DNA of 5,813 nt, from positions 1-5,813 of the forward strand of contig CALIJG010000018.1 of NCBI GenBank assembly GCA_938018005.1. Direction: 5' to 3'. This DNA comes from an uncultured Candidatus Saccharibacteria bacterium. Lineage in GTDB: Bacteria > Patescibacteriota > Saccharimonadia > Saccharimonadales > Saccharimonadaceae. Below the pieces are notes generated by a model. The model was not told where the DNA came from, did not search any database, and worked only from the letters and a program-made list of their open reading frames with translations. Numbering within the stretch: position 1 is the stretch's first letter; each line of letters starts with the position of its first letter. Position numbers and translations under genes: made by a program. Shown here one piece after another: positions 5,421 to 5,813 of this stretch.

Positions 5421-5448
5421 TATACCACCTCTCCTCCATTGTGGTATA
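5421..5448. repeat. 8-bp inverted repeat overlapping the recombinase -10 box
   Basis: TATACCAC (5421-5428) and GTGGTATA (5441-5448) are perfect reverse complements separated by 12 bases. It begins 5 bp after the Nudix stop. There is no T-run, so it is not a normal terminator. The right arm contains four bases of the -10 TATACT, the layout of an operator bound by a dimeric regulator, perhaps the recombinase itself (inference). Confidence 0.55.
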
Positions 5449-5450
5449 CT
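5442..5450 (+). promoter_or_regulatory. extended -10 promoter of the recombinase gene
   Basis: TGGTATACT is a TGn extension followed by TATACT (5 of 6). The first in-frame ATG at 5458 lies 7 bases downstream, at the expected transcription start, so the mRNA would be leaderless. No -35 is seen, as is common for extended -10 promoters. Confidence 0.5.
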
Positions 5451-5457
5451 ATGGCAA

Positions 5458-5813
5458 ATGGCACAGCACTATTATATGCAAGATTTGATCATCGACTTCA
5501 TCGAATACATGGAGGTGGAGCGCGGCCGATCGTCCAAGACAGCAGAGAACTACAAGCACTACCTCGAGCGCTTCGTTGAGTTTGCTGGTGCTGAGCTGAC
5601 GGTCGATCAGATCACGCCCGAGTTGGTGCGGCGCTACCGCCTCTGGCTCAACCGCTACCAAAGTGTCTATGGCGAGGAGCTCGGCATGCTCACTCAGAGC
5701 TACCACCTCATCGCGCTGCGCGGCTTTCTCAACTACCTCTCTAAGCGCGACATCGCCAGCCTCTCACCGAGCAAGATCGAGCTCCCCAAGACGCACAAGC
5801 GGCAAGTCACCTT
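5458..5813 (+). CDS. tyrosine recombinase, Xer/phage-integrase type (N-terminal part)
   Basis: The window ends after 118 codons. The visible part is the SAM-like core-binding domain: DLIIDFIEYMEVERGRSSKT (9-28) then ENYKHYLERFVEF, the usual first helices, through QSYHLIALRGFLNYLSKRDI (80-99) and IELPKT (107-112) leading toward the catalytic domain. The catalytic R-K-H-R-H/W-Y residues lie beyond the window. Xer enzymes resolve chromosome dimers at dif near the terminus; integrases of the same fold move elements. The even spacing, N-terminal alignment at M7 and IELPKT linker favour a housekeeping Xer-like protein, but an integrase is not excluded. Start: ATG 5458 fits the leaderless promoter; ATG 5476 (M7) is where XerC/D-like proteins usually begin. 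Neither has a Shine-Dalgarno. An inverted repeat overlaps the promoter. Confidence 0.85.
   Translation, partial: MAQHYYMQDLIIDFIEYMEVERGRSSKTAENYKHYLERFVEFAGAELTVDQITPELVRRYRLWLNRYQSVYGEELGMLTQSYHLIALRGFLNYLSKRDIASLSPSKIELPKTHKRQVT

Noticed and set aside
5449..5706. 85-codon minus-strand frame over the recombinase
   Set aside because: The + strand frame encodes a well-formed tyrosine recombinase N-terminal domain; the antisense frame is a shadow.

Overview
The window most resembles a chromosomal segment of a small-genome bacterium of the Candidatus Patescibacteria (CPR) type, possibly Saccharibacteria. This is an inference from four things: protein style (a membrane GT2 glycosyltransferase with a small 3-TM partner, an NDK with an archaeal/CPR-like long form, a Xer-like recombinase), short intergenic gaps, CCA-encoding tRNAs, and promoters placed so close to start codons that several transcripts look leaderless. 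TGA acts as a stop (nudix gene), so the recoded genetic code of some CPR groups is not in use. No taxonomic marker is present, so this is tentative.

Layout. (1) 1-936: about 0.9 kb with no convincing gene. The first 660 bases are strongly C-rich and G-poor on the + strand and carry repeated (A/G/T)ATTCACA motifs. Two good DnaA-box-like 9-mers sit at 599-607 and 620-628, followed by an 18% GC stretch at 681-740. Together these resemble a replication origin, which is unproven. (2) 937-1560: an unrecognised acidic 207-aa protein with its own good promoter, with lower GC than the rest. A hairpin terminator at 1623-1663 separates it from the convergent block. (3) 3838-1662 (minus): tRNA-Thr(CGU), a 3-TM membrane protein beginning 7 nt after the tRNA CCA end, and a 568-aa membrane glycosyltransferase whose ATG directly abuts the previous stop codon. 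One promoter at 3850-3855 could drive all three. (4) 3950-4119 (plus): tRNA-Asp(GUC) with promoter and terminator. (5) 4295-4953 (minus): ndk with promoter, Shine-Dalgarno and a strong terminator. (6) 5005-5415 (plus): a Nudix hydrolase divergent from ndk. (7) 5421-5813 (plus): the N-terminal part of a tyrosine recombinase, cut by the window end, with an 8-bp inverted repeat overlapping its -10 box.

Functionally, ndk and the Nudix protein could both act on nucleotide pools, and the tRNA-Thr/membrane protein/glycosyltransferase unit probably builds an extracellular or envelope polysaccharide. The best candidates for something undescribed are the origin-like region, the orphan acidic protein next to it, and the tRNA-to-mRNA junction that would give a near-leaderless message after tRNA processing.
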